From Makana argininalis_A (lineage in GTDB: Bacteria > Pseudomonadota > Gammaproteobacteria > Enterobacterales > Enterobacteriaceae): DNA of 64,000 nucleotides. This document shows, piece after piece, positions 62,608-64,000 of this stretch; the first letter of the stretch is position 1, and each line of letters opens with the position of its first letter. The stretch covers positions 186,001 through 250,000 of the forward strand of contig JBISJS010000001.1 in the NCBI GenBank assembly GCA_044442745.1. The letters run 5' to 3'. Made by a program: the position numbers and the translations under genes. The notes beneath the pieces are model-generated. The model did no database searches. It had not been told where the DNA came from and was given only the letters and a program-made list of their open reading frames with translations.

Positions 62608-63927
62608 ATGTCAAAAATTATTAAAATAATTGGACGTGAAATTATCGATTCTCGCGGAAACCCCACTGTGGAAGCAGAAGTTCATGTACAAGGAGGATTT
62701 ATTGGTATCTCTTCTTCACCTTCTGGAGCTTCTAAAGGATCTTTAGAAGCATGGGAACTCAGAGATTGTGATAATTCTCGTTTTTTAGGCAAAGGAGTAA
62801 AAAAAGCAGTTAATTCTATTAATAAATATATATCTCCATTATTAATAGGAAAAAATGCAATTTATCAATCTGATTTAGATAAAATGATGATAGATTTAGA
62901 TGGTACTGATAATAAAAAAAATTTAGGAGCCAATGCTATTCTTGCAGTATCATTTGCTTTAGCAAAATCTGCATCAATGTCAAGAAATATACCTTTATTT
63001 TCTCATATAGCAGATCTTAATAATACTCCTAATGAATTTTCCATTCCATTACCTATGATGAATATTATTAACGGGGGTGTTCATTCAGATAATAATTTAG
63101 ATATACAAGAATTTATGATTCAACCTATTAAAGCAAAAAATATTAAAGAAGCTATACGAATAGGATCAGAAATATTTCATAATTTATATTATATTTTAAA
63201 AAAACGAAAAATGTACACAGGTGTAGGTGATGAAGGTGGATTTTCTCCAAATTTATCTTCTAATGAAGAAGCTCTTTTATTAATAAAAGAATCTATAGAA
63301 ATTTCAGGATATAAAATAGGTAAAGAAGTAACAATAGCTATAGATTGTGCAGCATCAGAATTATTTGATTTTAATACCAATTTATATAAATTAAAAAACG
63401 AAAATAAAATTTTTAATTATAAAGAATTTACTAATTATTTAACAGATCTAACAAATAAGTATCCTATTGTTTCTATTGAAGATGGTTTATATGAAAAAGA
63501 TTGGAAAGGTTTTAGTTATTTGACAAAAAAACTAGGTAATAAAATTCAAATTGTTGGTGATGATTTATTTGCAACTAATATTAATTTATTAGAAAAAGGT
63601 ATAAAAAAAAAAGTAGCAAATGCAATTATTATAAAAGCAAATCAAATTGGATCATTAACTGAGACTTTAAATACAATTCAAAAAGCTAAAAAATATGGTT
63701 ATTCTACTATAATTTCACATAGATCTGGAGAAACTGAAGATACTACCATTGCTGATTTATCTGTAGGTACATCAGCTGGACAGATAAAAACTGGTTCAAT
63801 AAGTAGAACAGATAGAGTAGCTAAATATAATCAATTGATTAGAATTGAAGAACATTTAAAATATAAAGCTAATTATAATGGTATATTGGAAATTCAAAAT
63901 AATAAAAATTTTAAATTTAATAAATAA
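62608..63927 (+). CDS. eno: Enolase
   Basis: Dehydrates 2-phosphoglycerate to phosphoenolpyruvate; in E. coli also part of the RNA degradosome. 439 residues (E. coli 432, slight C-terminal extension). Start KIIKIIGREIIDSRGNPTVEA, metal ligands in AIDCAASE, SIEDGL and VGDDLFATN, active Lys in IIIKANQIGS, and SHRSGETEDT are intact. Ribosome site AAAGG 8 bases before ATG. Divergent from sufA. Confidence 0.97.
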   Translation: MSKIIKIIGREIIDSRGNPTVEAEVHVQGGFIGISSSPSGASKGSLEAWELRDCDNSRFLGKGVKKAVNSINKYISPLLIGKNAIYQSDLDKMMIDLDGTDNKKNLGANAILAVSFALAKSASMSRNIPLFSHIADLNNTPNEFSIPLPMMNIINGGVHSDNNLDIQEFMIQPIKAKNIKEAIRIGSEIFHNLYYILKKRKMYTGVGDEGGFSPNLSSNEEALLLIKESIEISGYKIGKEVTIAIDCAASELFDFNTNLYKLKNENKIFNYKEFTNYLTDLTNKYPIVSIEDGLYEKDWKGFSYLTKKLGNKIQIVGDDLFATNINLLEKGIKKKVANAIIIKANQIGSLTETLNTIQKAKKYGYSTIISHRSGETEDTTIADLSVGTSAGQIKTGSISRTDRVAKYNQLIRIEEHLKYKANYNGILEIQNNKNFKFNK

Positions 63928-64000
63928 AATATATAAAATATAAAAATATAATTTCTAACAAACTTGATTTATTATTTTAATAACATATAAACAAAATTAA

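Overview
The window looks like a piece of the strongly reduced, very AT-rich chromosome (roughly 80 percent A+T by eye) of a gammaproteobacterial, Enterobacterales-type insect endosymbiont. Almost every gene is a recognisable E. coli ortholog. The proteins are rich in Lys, Asn and Ile. Regulators, transporters and mobile elements are essentially absent, and many E. coli gene clusters survive with pieces missing. I see no IS element, prophage, CRISPR array or rRNA operon. A Pantoea/Erwinia-like crtY hints at an ancestor carrying a carotenoid cluster, but I do not name the species.

Layout. 1-13.4 kb: gltX (cut by the window edge), tRNA-Val/tRNA-Lys, gapA, rlmB, miaA, tRNA-fMet, ruvC, aspS, zwf, argS, metG, pfkA. 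13.5-20.3 kb: a yobF-like relic with cspC, then the thrS-infC-rpmI-rplT-pheS-pheT translation cluster (infC starts at ATC). 20.3-26.3 kb: tRNA-Ser, rplY, gmhA, dnaQ (frameshifted in an A14 tract), tRNA-Cys/tRNA-Leu, dnaX, adk, proS. 26.4-36.9 kb: the former dnaA region, gyrB and dnaN on one strand and rpmH-rnpA-yidC-mnmE on the other with dnaA and recF gone, then clsA, tilS and tRNA-Ile2. 37-45 kb: grxD, cysS, five tRNAs, folD, def and the cyoABCD quinol oxidase. 45.3-54.3 kb: tyrS, clpP-clpX-lon, the carotenoid gene crtY, and lipA/lipB. 54.3-64 kb: tRNA-Ser, tRNA-Val, pykF, lpp, the complete sufABCDSE operon, a fresh tandem duplication of the sufA 5' end, a 108-bp perfect palindrome, and eno.

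Together the genes describe a cell that keeps lower glycolysis and the entry to the pentose phosphate pathway (pfkA, gapA, eno, pykF, zwf), aerobic respiration through cytochrome bo, SUF iron-sulfur assembly, lipoate synthesis and attachment, translation (nine aminoacyl-tRNA synthetases for the full set seen here, four ribosomal proteins, 14 tRNAs), tRNA modification (miaA, mnmE, tilS), proteolysis (ClpXP, Lon), and a minimal envelope (Braun lipoprotein, cardiolipin, one LPS heptose gene).

The most notable points are: a dnaQ gene readable only if one A of a 14-A run is skipped; a MetRS of archaeal/eukaryotic type; a ThrRS without its editing domain; a FolD lacking the usual catalytic lysine; loss of dnaA/recF from their locus; an isolated lycopene cyclase; and an excess of long, perfect AT-only palindromes just upstream of start codons.
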